11,731 nucleotides of DNA from JBEIFW01 sp044370695 (GCA_044370695.1 JBILVB010000121.1:1-11731); one strand, 5' to 3'. Counted from the first letter of the stretch, positions 1 through 7,021 are shown. The notes: a model not told the origin generated them from the sequence alone. Numbers and translations are program-made.

Positions 1-239
1 GGATCTCGACCTCGAGCTCGAGCACCCGGGCCCGGCGGCGCAACGCAACCAACTCGGCGCGCTCATCGCTCGACAACCCCGGGGCCCGGCCGTCATCGAT
101 GTCGGCCTGCTTCATCCAGTTCCGCAGAAAGCTGTCACAAAATCCCGAGATCGGCAGCGACCCTCGACACCGGCTCGGTCCCCAGGCGCGCCAAATCGAC
201 AGCACGACCACGGAACTCCGGCGGATGCGGACGCGGCAT
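1..239 (-). pseudogene. IS3-family transposase OrfA, frameshifted, partial
   Basis: Starting at the ATG at 239-237, preceded by AAGGAG (250-245), the frame reads MPRPHPPEFRGRAVDLARLG and on to an AADLGI segment, the usual N-terminus of IS3 OrfA. It then hits an in-frame TGA at 137-135. One frame over, the protein resumes without loss as DSFLRNWMKQADIDDG, followed by a LSSDERAELVALRRR segment and the start of a leucine-zipper-like helix reaching the window edge. The two halves fit the helix-turn-helix protein if a single extra base is present near 137-141. Family knowledge: IS3 elements use a programmed -1 frameshift, but at the end of OrfA, not here. I therefore read this as an inactivating indel, although a sequencing error cannot be excluded. 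Confidence 0.72.
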
Positions 240-279
240 CACAACTCCTTCCGAGACGACCACACGCCGCCTCACGGTA

Positions 280-301
280 GGTGTCCGCCAACCGGGGGGC
301 A
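280..301 (-). repeat. Candidate terminal inverted repeat of the IS3-family element
   Basis: Read on the minus strand, the stretch begins TGCCCCCC and ends GGTTGGCGGACACC, about 40 bases upstream of the OrfA start. A TG-initiated, C/G-rich end that finishes in GGACACC is the usual look of actinobacterial IS3 ends. The partner repeat is outside the window, so this is an assignment by position and style only. Confidence 0.45.
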
Positions 302-302
302 C

Positions 303-2309
303 TCCAAAGCGTTTGACGCTCTTCTGACTCTCGCCGACTCAGCTGGCAGCGATACCGAACGCTTCGCAGCGCTGAACGCTGCAGCGTGTTCGATCGCCCG
401 TCTGGGAGACAATGGTCGGGCCTTGGCCCTCCTCGACGGAGATGGCGTCGCATTCAAGGACTTTCTCGGTGCTTGGTGCGCAGTGCAACGAGCCCGGTTC
501 GCTCGACGCCTTGGGGAGTCGGAACGGGCTGGGGATCTGCTGCGAGCTGCGCTGCCACATCTCGTGATCGATCAACACCCCTGGCAGACCGCGCTGCTGA
601 TTGCCGTACGGTCGGCTCTTCTGAACCTCGGAGCAATCGATGAAGCGGCTCTCCAGGCGACGGTTCAGGCAGCCGATTCGGCTCCGTCTTGGTGGAACTC
701 GCAAGCTCGGGCTATCGCACTTGACGCTCATGTCGAAACGGCCTTCGCTGACTTCTCTCCCAAGGGCTCGTTCCGGTTCGTGAGCGAGGACGTGGTCCGG
801 AATCGACTTCTCGGTGGCATTCTGTGTGCGGACCTTGCCGGTGATGAGAGTCGCTACGTTCATGAATCGAAACTTGTGGCACGTCTGATCGCCATCGAAT
901 CACGCTCGGCCCCGCGAGAACTCGCCGACGCCATTGAGATCCTGCATGAGTGTCGCGATAGCCAAGCGATCACCAACGTCGCCTCACGCTTGCTCGAGGT
1001 AGGCGGCTATGAGGAGTTGAAAGGTCTCTGGAAGGGCGCTGAGGACGAGTGCTGGTGGCAAGTTGGCGCCGCAACTACAAGTTTGGCAAAGGCGGTTCTT
1101 ACGGTGCTACCGGAGGTCGAAGTCAGTGCTCTCGCAAAGGCGATTTGTGACGCACTCGCTACGTCGCGGCAGTTCCACACGATCGACAGCGCGGACACCC
1201 TGTCTCTCCTATCCGCAACTGTCGGACTGGGATCATTGGACTCGTCGACCCGGGCATTGGATGAGCTCTTCAGGCTTCACGTTGGTGGCGATGAGAACGC
1301 CGCTCGCAATCTCGTTTCAGCGCTCAGGAGAGTTGATGATGAGGTGGTCCGGCTTCGAGAGGCAGACGTCGAGAGACTCGCGGAGGACCCCGATGACTCC
1401 CTCGCTCTGGTGGCGACGCAGCGACTCTCGTCGGTGGGACAGGAGCGTGCCACTCAGCGCCTCGTACAGCGTGCTTCTCGCGGGGAGCTGGGAGCGCTGG
1501 CGTTTGTCTTCGCTCGGGGTGAGTGGTCGGACGATCTTGCGCCCGCTGCGGTCGTCTCAGTGTCACAGAGGCTGCGGGATGCGCTCGACCGAGCTCGATC
1601 TTGGATAAGGCCTGGCGACCCTTGGACCTTTGACTTCGCGACTCGCGTCGCAAGCCGAACAGGAGACCTTCAGCTTTGGCAACTGGTGGTCGGTGGGCTG
1701 GCCGATGCCCAGGTGGGTGGGGACGAGAAGTCGGCAGCAGTTGTCGCCTTGCTCGGCCTGTGGGACCCCCTGCCGCCTGAAATCCGCGAAGCTCTCCTTG
1801 CGGTGCGAGGCAGCGTCGATGCCGGTCACCAATGGGATCCGACTGAACCTCGGACAAGCACGGCCGCGCTCCGACATGGGATAGGTCAGGCTCTCGACCT
1901 CGATGAACATCGAGACGTTGCAGTCTCGCTCTGTATCGCTTCGCCCGAGCCGCTCGCCCGACAGATCGGCGCCGCCATAGCGCTGCGCCATTCGAGGTGC
2001 CACAACGATCATCGAGGTGCGGCCCTCAGTCTCCAGGCGCTGTTGGCAGACGATGACCTTGACGTTCTCCGTGTCGCCGTCCAGGGAATAGTCGAGATCG
2101 CGTGCAGGGACGACGACACACTCGCCTGGCTCGGCGGAATCCTCACCCGATTCGGGCCACTGGCGTCGAGGTACATCGTGCAGCAGTTGGCGGTGCGCTC
2201 GTCCGGGCAGAGCGCAGCGCCAGCGCGGACATTGCTGGCCGGGCTGACCTCTCATGACGATCCGTACGTGAGCCGTGTCGCGGGCCGCGCCCTCGCAGAG
2301 CCGGAATAG
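303..2309 (+). pseudogene. 3' part of a large alpha-solenoid (TPR/HEAT-like) protein, 5' end lost at the IS
   Basis: The open frame runs 668 codons from the IS boundary to a TAG at 2307-2309. I do not recognise the family. The first roughly 130 residues look like paired TPR-type helices (AFDALLTLADS, ARLGDNGRALALLD, ARRLGESERAGDLLRAAL). The last roughly 130 look like HEAT repeats (LLADDDLDVLRVAVQGI, LTSHDDPYVSRVAGRAL). There is no signal peptide, membrane segment or visible catalytic motif. The frame continues upstream across the IS on the opposite strand by chance. No ATG occurs in frame after 302, so nothing suggests a fresh start here. Codons such as TCT, CTT, GAA and GCT are more frequent than in genes to the right, pointing to transferred or accessory DNA. 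It could be the C-terminal scaffold or sensor part of a large multi-domain protein (STAND-type proteins often carry such repeats), but the decisive N-terminus is missing. Confidence 0.55.
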
Positions 2310-2383
2310 GAGAGTTTGGGCACGCGAGTTGTTCCCGACGCTCGGAGGCGTCAGGGGCAGTGCGCTCGTCTTCACTGAAGCCC

Positions 2384-2430
2384 GATGTCACTCGGACTGA
2401 AACTCGGATGTCACTCGACAGCTGATGTGA
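2384..2430. repeat. Short direct repeats GATGTCACTCG, possible relic mobile-element end
   Basis: GATGTCACTCG occurs at 2384-2394 and again at 2407-2417, 23 bases apart, and a related GATGTGA follows at 2424-2430. The spacer also repeats ACTCGG. Closely spaced short repeats of this type are found at the ends of some insertion sequences (IS21-like ends, for example) and at binding sites for DNA-binding proteins. No transposase frame is attached, so a relic or an operator is all that can be claimed. Confidence 0.4.
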
Positions 2431-2524
2431 CCTGACACGCTGGTTCGAGTGGAAACGACACCCCACGTGTGGCGCGATGACATCCCGCGTGCCGTCGGGT
2501 GACCTGGACCTGCAGTAGGTGACC

Positions 2525-2560
2525 GGAGAAGGGGGAGGCTCACCGCCTCCCCCTTTCTCC
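2525..2560. terminator. Strong hairpin, probable terminator
   Basis: The left arm GGAGAAGGGGGAGGC (2525-2539) pairs with the right arm GCCTCCCCCTTTCTCC (2545-2560) around the loop TCACC, with one bulged base. This is the strongest stem in the window. There is no T-tract on the plus side, as is common for actinobacterial terminators. It could stop transcription from either direction, and lies about 160 bases beyond the end of the leftward FMN-protein gene. Confidence 0.6.
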
Positions 2561-2718
2561 GTCGTGGGAACGCGCGATCGATGCTCGCTCGTGGTCGTCG
2601 TGCCGACGCGATCGTCGAAGGCGAGCGCGCCGGTGGTGACGATGCGCACGGTGCCGAGGCCCGACCAGCGTGCCGTGGTGGCGGACGGTCCGTGACCGGT
2701 TCGGGTTCGGTCTCGGGT

Positions 2719-3462
2719 TCAGCCGACCGGCGGCGGCGGCCAGTCGGCGGTCGAGGGCGCGCCGGCGCGGGCAAGCCGGGCGAGCGTGCGGGCCGTGCGG
2801 AGCTGGGCCAGGGCTCCTGCGCCGCCGAGGTCGGTGCGCACGGTCCGGGCGATGTGCAGCGTGCCGCTGTCGACGGTGCCGTGGTGGGCGGTCTGGTGCA
2901 GTTCGCCGAGGTCGGCCGACTCGTGGTGCACGAGCAGCACGGCGGCGCCGTCGGGCACCTCGTGCGTGAGCGAGACGTCACGGGCGCCCTCGCCGGGGAC
3001 GGGGATCGGCTGCGGGAGCAGGTGGAGCCGGCCGCCGTGGTCGATCACCGCGACCGACACCCGGTCGGATGTGGGGCGGAGCGTGGACTGCGCGGCTTCG
3101 ACGGCGATGACCACCCGTCCGACGTACCAGGGGAACAGCCGTCGGTGGCCGGGCACCGAGAGCACGGCGGCTGCGGGTGGGTACTTGCGGAGCTCCTGGT
3201 CGCGGAGGTTGCGATCGAACCACGACGGAGTCCGATCGATCCCGACCACGCCGCGGCCCTCGATCGCCGTGCCTCCGGCGAGCAGTGCGACGCGCCCGTC
3301 GGCGCGGACGGCCCGGGCTTTGCCGGGGTAGGCGAGTGTCGACGTGACGACGGCGTGACCGCCGACCACGTACGGGGTGACCGCGCAGGCGGCCGGTCGG
3401 CCGCGTCGGTCGACGAAGGCGAACACGCCGATCGCTGCGTCTCGTATCGGATCCAAGGTCAC
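2719..3462 (-). CDS. Pyridoxamine 5'-phosphate oxidase-like FMN-binding split-barrel protein
   Basis: A 247-residue protein starting at GTG 3462-3460. The N-terminal half reads like the PPOX-type split barrel: IGVFAFVDRRGRPAACAVTP (residues 11-30), a VVTSTLAYPGKARAVRADGR segment that gives the usual strand-Lys/Arg pattern, then VALLAGGTAIEGRGVVG. Such proteins bind FMN or F420 and carry out small redox reactions in the cytoplasm; the substrate cannot be read here. At 247 residues it is much longer than the usual 130-150. The second half (SVAVIDHGGRLHLLPQPIPV onward) may be a second degenerate barrel. The gene is divergent from a TetR regulator, and the seven-base distance from TACGTT to the GTG suggests a leaderless transcript controlled at the shared operator. 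Confidence 0.62.
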   Translation of the reverse strand: MTLDPIRDAAIGVFAFVDRRGRPAACAVTPYVVGGHAVVTSTLAYPGKARAVRADGRVALLAGGTAIEGRGVVGIDRTPSWFDRNLRDQELRKYPPAAAVLSVPGHRRLFPWYVGRVVIAVEAAQSTLRPTSDRVSVAVIDHGGRLHLLPQPIPVPGEGARDVSLTHEVPDGAAVLLVHHESADLGELHQTAHHGTVDSGTLHIARTVRTDLGGAGALAQLRTARTLARLARAGAPSTADWPPPPVG

Positions 3463-3475
3463 GTGACGAAACGTA
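3463..3475 (-). promoter_or_regulatory. Leaderless promoter of the FMN split-barrel gene
   Basis: On the minus strand the box TACGTT (3475-3470) is followed by exactly seven bases, TCGTCAC, and then the GTG start codon. This TANNNT-N7-start layout is what leaderless actinobacterial genes show, and there is no Shine-Dalgarno. No convincing -35 box is seen at the right distance. Confidence 0.5.
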
Positions 3476-3479
3476 CGTT
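3470..3479. promoter_or_regulatory. Palindromic operator AACGTACGTT, probable TetR site
   Basis: AACGTACGTT is a perfect ten-base palindrome lying between the two divergent start codons. It covers the -10 box of the leftward gene and sits immediately upstream of the putative -35 region of the rightward regulator. The sequence continues as ACGTTACG units, and a second inverted repeat GCAC-GTT-GTGC lies at 3487-3497. TetR-family proteins commonly bind such sites next to their own gene, so autoregulation plus control of the FMN protein is the natural inference. Confidence 0.5.
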
Positions 3480-3482
3480 ACG

Positions 3483-3517
3483 TTACGCACGTTGTGCAAT
3501 CGACTACGGTCGTCGAC
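3483..3517 (+). promoter_or_regulatory. Putative leaderless promoter of the TetR-family gene
   Basis: TACGGT at 3505-3510 is followed by seven bases (CGTCGAC) and the ATG at 3518. TTACGC at 3483-3488 lies 16 bases upstream as a possible -35 box. The absence of any Shine-Dalgarno before the ATG supports a leaderless message. Confidence 0.45.
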
Positions 3518-4162
3518 ATGCCGAAGGTGGTGGATCACGACGAGCGACGGGCACAGATCGTCTCGGCGACCTGGGATGCTCTTGCGTCGGTCGGCGTCGA
3601 GGGGTCGACGATGCGGGCCATCGCCGAACGCGCCGGTTGCACGACCGGTCGGCTCACCCACTACTTCGACAGCCGGGAGGAGATCCTCACGGCGGCTCTC
3701 CGTGCGGTGCACGACCGGGCCGGGGCCCGGATGATCCGGGCCGCCGCCGCCGCCGGCGGCTCGGGCGTCGATGCGCTTCGCGCCGTGCTGCTCGAATCCC
3801 TGCCGCTCGACGACGAGCGTCGGCTGGAGTGGCGGGTGTGGCTGGCGTTCTGGGCTCAGGCTGCGGTGGACGCGGGCCTGCGCGCCGAGAACGAGCAGCG
3901 TTACGCGGAATGGCGAGACGTTCTCGACCGCTTGTTGCGCGAGGCGGTGCCTGGTCTCCGCCCGGCCGAGCGGGCGGCGCGTGTCGACGACCTCGTGGCG
4001 CTCATCGACGGCCTCGGCCTCCAGGCCACCCTCGACACCACCTCGTCGGCCCGAGCTCGGTCGTCGGCGCTCCGACGGGCCGCGGATCGCGCGGCGATCC
4101 GCGCCACCGCCCCACCCGGCCACGACGGCCGGAAGGTCACGGCGGGTTCGGCGCCGCCGTGA
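3518..4162 (+). CDS. TetR/AcrR-family transcriptional regulator, BetI-like
   Basis: A 214-residue protein. The opening MPKVVDHDERRAQIVSATWD and the helix-turn-helix TMRAIAERAGCTTGRLTHYF (residues about 30-49), followed by DSREEIL, are the classic TetR N-terminal domain. The C-terminal ligand domain contains the RLEWRVWLAFWAQA stretch typical of the BetI-like (TetR_C_6) group. A GTG eight codons upstream (3494) keeps the frame open, but the ATG fits both the family start and the -10 spacing. As a dimer it should bind the palindrome beside its gene and respond to an unknown small molecule. The divergent FMN split-barrel gene is the obvious target. The last 35 residues are low-complexity, alanine- and arginine-rich, and likely disordered. 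Confidence 0.88.
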   Translation: MPKVVDHDERRAQIVSATWDALASVGVEGSTMRAIAERAGCTTGRLTHYFDSREEILTAALRAVHDRAGARMIRAAAAAGGSGVDALRAVLLESLPLDDERRLEWRVWLAFWAQAAVDAGLRAENEQRYAEWRDVLDRLLREAVPGLRPAERAARVDDLVALIDGLGLQATLDTTSSARARSSALRRAADRAAIRATAPPGHDGRKVTAGSAPP

Positions 4163-4198
4163 CGGCGGCGTCGGCTGCGGCGACGTCTCAGCCGCAGC
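4152..4198 (+). terminator. Tandem hairpins at the end of the TetR gene
   Basis: The first stem is CGCCGCCG (4152-4159) with CGGCGGCG (4163-4170), and its three-base loop is exactly the TGA stop codon. The second is GCTGCGGC (4174-4181) with GCCGCAGC (4191-4198) around a nine-base loop. Together they probably end transcription of the regulator. Neither has a T-tract, as is usual in very GC-rich genomes. Confidence 0.5.
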
Positions 4199-4319
4199 GG
4201 TGCAGTCGACGTGCGGTTCGGGACCTTCGCCACTGCGTGACGGACCGGGGCCGTGGCAGGTTCCAGGTACGGCCCCACGTGACCCGCACCCGGGGCCTGG
4301 TCGATGAGAGGAGGCCGTC

Positions 4320-4760
4320 ATGGTGGAGGTCTCGACCCGCCGCAACCGGGTGCGGACGTTCGTCATCCTCGGAGCTGGCGCAGTGCTCGCCGTCGCCGCC
4401 GCTGCCAGAGGCATCTCGGACGACGTCCCCGGCCTCCTGCTGGCCTACCCGGCAGCGTGTTGCCTGGTCCTCGCCGTCGCCCATCCCTGGAGGTCGTCGA
4501 AGCAGTTCCGGCGGTTGCTCGTTGCGTCGCTCGTCGGCTTCGTGGTCTTCACCGCGCTTCACATCCCGCTCGAGAACCTCGCCGACGAGGAAGGAGGGTG
4601 GGGTGATGACGTGCTCGGCGCGTTGGGTGCGACCTTCTTCCTGATCGCCACCATGGTGTGCCCTGCCGGCGTCGTCGTGGGTGCCGTCGGCAGCGTCGTG
4701 ACCTGGATGCGGGAGCGGCAGTCACCGCCGGGCGCAACGGTGCCTCCTCGTCCGGACTGA
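4320..4760 (+). CDS. Small membrane protein with four predicted helices
   Basis: I do not recognise the family. The 146-residue protein has hydrophobic segments at about 13-30, 36-54, 65-83 and 101-128, joined by short charged loops; the longest (about 86-98) is acidic and glycine-rich. The N-terminus is Arg-rich (RRNRVR), favouring an inside orientation, and the C-terminal tail (RERQSPPGATVPPRPD) is proline-rich and probably cytoplasmic. The start is well supported by GAGAGGAGG (4306-4314) five bases before the ATG. It stands alone, 157 bases after the regulator and 140 before the next gene, and has no catalytic motif. Confidence 0.75.
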   Translation: MVEVSTRRNRVRTFVILGAGAVLAVAAAARGISDDVPGLLLAYPAACCLVLAVAHPWRSSKQFRRLLVASLVGFVVFTALHIPLENLADEEGGWGDDVLGALGATFFLIATMVCPAGVVVGAVGSVVTWMRERQSPPGATVPPRPD

Positions 4761-4887
4761 TGTCGGATCGATCTGCCCGCGTCGACGGTCGAACACCGGT
4801 GGGCGGTCGGTGAGGGGACCGGGTGGCGCCCGCCCGGGGACCGGTCCGTGCCAGGGCGTGGAACCGTACCGAGCGCCGCCCCGGCGG

Positions 4888-4900
4888 TAGCGTCCGGGGC
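4888..4900 (+). promoter_or_regulatory. Leaderless promoter of the TIGR03792-like gene
   Basis: TAGCGT (4888-4893) is followed by seven bases (CCGGGGC) and then the GTG start at 4901. The spacing matches that at 3470 and 3505. No Shine-Dalgarno precedes the GTG, and no clear -35 box is visible. Confidence 0.5.
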
Positions 4901-5281
4901 GTGACGACCTACCGGTACACGAGCGGCGAACGGCTCCCGATCGAGGTGCTGGTGTTCGAGATGGATCCCGCCCACGTCGAGGAGTACCTCGCGCTCGACC
5001 ACGAGGTGTGGACGCTCGGCGAGGCGTTCCTGCCGGGCTTCGAGCGGATCCCGTTCCTGTCCAAGGAGGTCTGGCTCGACGACTCCCGACCGGGTCGGGT
5101 CACGCTGGTGTTCGTGTGGGAATCGATGGAGGCCTGGATGGCCGTCGGCTCCGAGGAGATCCAACAGCGGCTCCAGGCCACCTTCGACGCCGGGTTCCCG
5201 CACCCGATCCGGCTCACCGAGGCCTGGCACGAGGACACGAGCTTCGGCATCCACCGCTGGAGCCGGTTCGAGCGGACCTGA
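4901..5281 (+). CDS. TIGR03792-like small alpha/beta protein
   Basis: A 126-residue soluble protein. It resembles the uncharacterised TIGR03792 family: a first strand (LPIEVLVFEMD, residues 12-22), a helix (HVEEYLALDHEVWTLGE), then FLSKEVWLDD, VTLVFVWESMEAWMAVG, and a final strand after HPIRLTEAW. These proteins look like single units of the dimeric ferredoxin-like barrel; no reaction is known. The frame is open further upstream, but GTG 4901 is chosen because it follows a TAGCGT box by seven bases and because family similarity begins just after it. It is convergent with the deacylase-like gene, with 42 bases between the stops. Confidence 0.62.
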   Translation: MTTYRYTSGERLPIEVLVFEMDPAHVEEYLALDHEVWTLGEAFLPGFERIPFLSKEVWLDDSRPGRVTLVFVWESMEAWMAVGSEEIQQRLQATFDAGFPHPIRLTEAWHEDTSFGIHRWSRFERT

Positions 5282-5323
5282 GCCCGAGCGAAGCGGCGCT
5301 GCCCGGCCGGCCGGCCCGATCGG

Positions 5324-7021
5324 TCAGGACCGCACGAAGTCCCGGATGACCGTGCCCGGCCGCCGACCGGTGTGGGCGCCGTCGGCCACCACGATCTCCC
5401 CACCCACGATCGTCGCGGTGTATCCGGTGGAGCGAACGACGAACCGGCCCCCGTCGTGGGGGAAATCGTTCACGTACTCCGGGTAGCAGGTGCCGAGCTG
5501 CTCGTAGTCGATCACGTTCAGGTCGGCGTGCCAGCCCTCGCGCACCACGCCCCGCTCACGCAGGCCCAGCAGTTCGGCACCGTAGGAGGTGAGCCGGCGC
5601 ACCGCTTCGGGCAGCGTGAACAGGCCTCGGTCGCGCGTGAGCTCCGACAGCAGGAACGTGGGCGAGTCGGCGTCCATCAGGAACCCGACGTGGGCGCCGG
5701 CGTCGCCGAGGGCGGGCACGCAGTGCTCCATCGTGAGGAACGGCCACTGGTTCTCGAGCGCCCCGGAGAACATCCAGTAGCTGAACAACTCGCGCCCGTC
5801 GGAGGCGATGAGCCGGTCGACGACGAACTCGAACGGGTCGACCCCGGCGGCCTCGGCCTGCTGGGCGACGCTGGCGGTGCGGTCGAGATCGAACACGGGG
5901 GCGGCGCCGTTGCCCAGCGGGTGGACGGTGTGGGCGGTGGCGCCCCACTTGAAGCCGCCTTCGCGGGCCTCGGCCACCAGGCGCGCACGCTGACCGGGGG
6001 CGCGCATCGCAGCCGCCCGCGCCGCCGCGTCGGGAAGCTCGAGCAGCGCGTTCCAGTTCGGTCCTTTGAACGGCAGCGCCTGCGCCAGGCCGAACAGCGC
6101 ACCGCTCGGGCGGGCATGGCTCAGCGTGCGCATGTAGCGGCCCGCGGCGTTGTTGCGCTCGAGGTACTCGCGCCAGAACCCGACGCCGCCGTCGCCGCGG
6201 GCGTGGGTGCCGCCCGAGAACAGGATGCGGCACCCGAGATCGGCGCCGCGCTCGAACATGGCGAGCTCCTCGGCCTTGCGGGTGGCGAAGTCGGGGGCCA
6301 CCTGGAACACCCCGCCGCGCCCACCGCCGTCGACGATCGCCTGCTGGATGGCCTCCATCTCGCGCAGGTCGGCGAACGTGCCCGGCGTGCAGCGGCCGTC
6401 GGGCACCTTGTGGCCCAGGAACCGCGACGTCGAGAACCCGACCGCGCCGCCTTCCACGGACTCGCGCACCAGCCGGGCGATGTGGGCCAACTCGGCGTCG
6501 GTGGCCTGGGCGCCCTCGTCGAGGCTGCGGTCGCCCATCGCCTCGAACCGGATCGAGGAATGGCCGGCGAGGCCGACGATGTTGAGCGCCGGGCGCAGGC
6601 CCTGCACGGCGTCGAGGTACTCGCCATAGCTCGTCCACGTCCACGGCAGGCCGTCCATGATGGCGTCGGCGGCGATGTCCTCGACGGCCTCCATCAGCTC
6701 GGCGAGGTAGCGCCGGTTGTCCGGGCTCACCGGAGCGAACGTGACGCCGCAGTTGCCGATCAGCGCCGTCGTCACCCCGTGCCACGAGCTCGAGCGCATC
6801 TCGGGATCCCAGCCGACCTGGGCGTCGAGATGGGTGTGCAGGTCGACGAACCCGGGCGTGACGAGCTTGCCGGTGGCGTCGATGTGCTGCGTCGCCTCGA
6901 CCCCGGCGAGGTCGCCGATGCGGCTGATCCGTCCGCCGTCGACGGCGACGTCGGCCCGGTACGGCGCCGCGCCCGTGCCGTCGACGATCGTGCCCCCGGA
7001 GATGATCAGCTCGTGCCCCAT
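5324..7021 (-). CDS. N-acyl-D-amino-acid deacylase-like amidohydrolase
   Basis: A 565-residue cytosolic metal-dependent hydrolase of the amidohydrolase superfamily, D-aminoacylase branch. The N-terminal strand-rich cap (LIISGGTIVDGTGAAPYRAD) leads to the barrel with VTPGFVDLHTHLDAQ (H62, H64 as metal ligands), GNCGVTFAP (C91, the Cys ligand position of D-aminoacylases), a GGTH segment (H273) and GDAGAHVGF (D440, the catalytic Asp position). The end returns to the cap (HADLNVIDYEQLG ... TIVGGEIVVADG), so the gene is full length. It is somewhat longer than biochemically studied D-aminoacylases (about 480-500). The likely reaction is hydrolysis of an N-acyl or cyclic amide; the substrate cannot be assigned. 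ATG 7021 is preceded by GGGGGG with six-base spacing. It is divergent from the fatty acid hydroxylase gene. Confidence 0.85.
   Translation of the reverse strand: MGHELIISGGTIVDGTGAAPYRADVAVDGGRISRIGDLAGVEATQHIDATGKLVTPGFVDLHTHLDAQVGWDPEMRSSSWHGVTTALIGNCGVTFAPVSPDNRRYLAELMEAVEDIAADAIMDGLPWTWTSYGEYLDAVQGLRPALNIVGLAGHSSIRFEAMGDRSLDEGAQATDAELAHIARLVRESVEGGAVGFSTSRFLGHKVPDGRCTPGTFADLREMEAIQQAIVDGGGRGGVFQVAPDFATRKAEELAMFERGADLGCRILFSGGTHARGDGGVGFWREYLERNNAAGRYMRTLSHARPSGALFGLAQALPFKGPNWNALLELPDAAARAAAMRAPGQRARLVAEAREGGFKWGATAHTVHPLGNGAAPVFDLDRTASVAQQAEAAGVDPFEFVVDRLIASDGRELFSYWMFSGALENQWPFLTMEHCVPALGDAGAHVGFLMDADSPTFLLSELTRDRGLFTLPEAVRRLTSYGAELLGLRERGVVREGWHADLNVIDYEQLGTCYPEYVNDFPHDGGRFVVRSTGYTATIVGGEIVVADGAHTGRRPGTVIRDFVRS

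Larger units (their letters stand above)
1..301 (-). mobile_element. Left-end portion of an IS3-family insertion sequence (cut by window edge)
   Basis: The reverse strand from about 301 down to 1 has the layout of the 5' end of an IS3-family element: a candidate terminal repeat, a short leader with a Shine-Dalgarno, then an OrfA-type transposase reading frame that leaves the window at position 1. OrfB and the far end lie outside the window, so the target duplication cannot be checked. The element abuts a long reading frame on the plus strand that has no credible start of its own, which suggests it landed inside that gene. Assignment to IS3 rests on the protein reading; the exact boundary at 301 is inferred. 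Confidence 0.65.
2310..2718. other. 409-base gene-free stretch between the accessory fragment and the FMN-protein gene
   Basis: No reading frame here has a convincing protein character; those present are antisense or overlap shadows. It holds a short weak stem (GACGC/GCGTC at 2337-2352) just after the solenoid gene, the GATGTSAC repeat cluster at 2384-2430, and the strong hairpin at 2525-2560. In 2561-2718 I see nothing I can name beyond short reiterated TTCGG units near 2700-2720. Confidence 0.5.

Noticed and set aside
99..302. Plus-strand start at ATG 99 for the solenoid protein
   Set aside because: The first 68 residues are antisense to the transposase gene and its terminal repeat, show no fold character, and have no ribosome site; the frame is open there by chance.
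2421..2560. Possible tRNA gene or tRNA-type attachment site
   Set aside because: A GGTTCGAGT string at 2442-2450 resembles a T-loop, but the flanking bases do not pair and no acceptor or anticodon stems can be built.
2143..2649. Minus-strand frame of 168 codons in the gene-free stretch
   Set aside because: It runs through the terminator-like hairpin and into the antisense of the solenoid gene, with low-complexity Pro/Arg sequence.
2581..4644. 687-codon plus-strand frame spanning the FMN-protein and TetR genes
   Set aside because: It crosses two well-supported genes and their operator, ends in low-complexity Arg/Gly sequence and has no ribosome site.
5303..5314. CCGGCCGGCCGG palindrome between the convergent TIGR03792-like and deacylase-like genes
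   Set aside because: It is a self-complementary GC run without a loop-forming stem, expected by chance at this base composition, so it is not called as a terminator.
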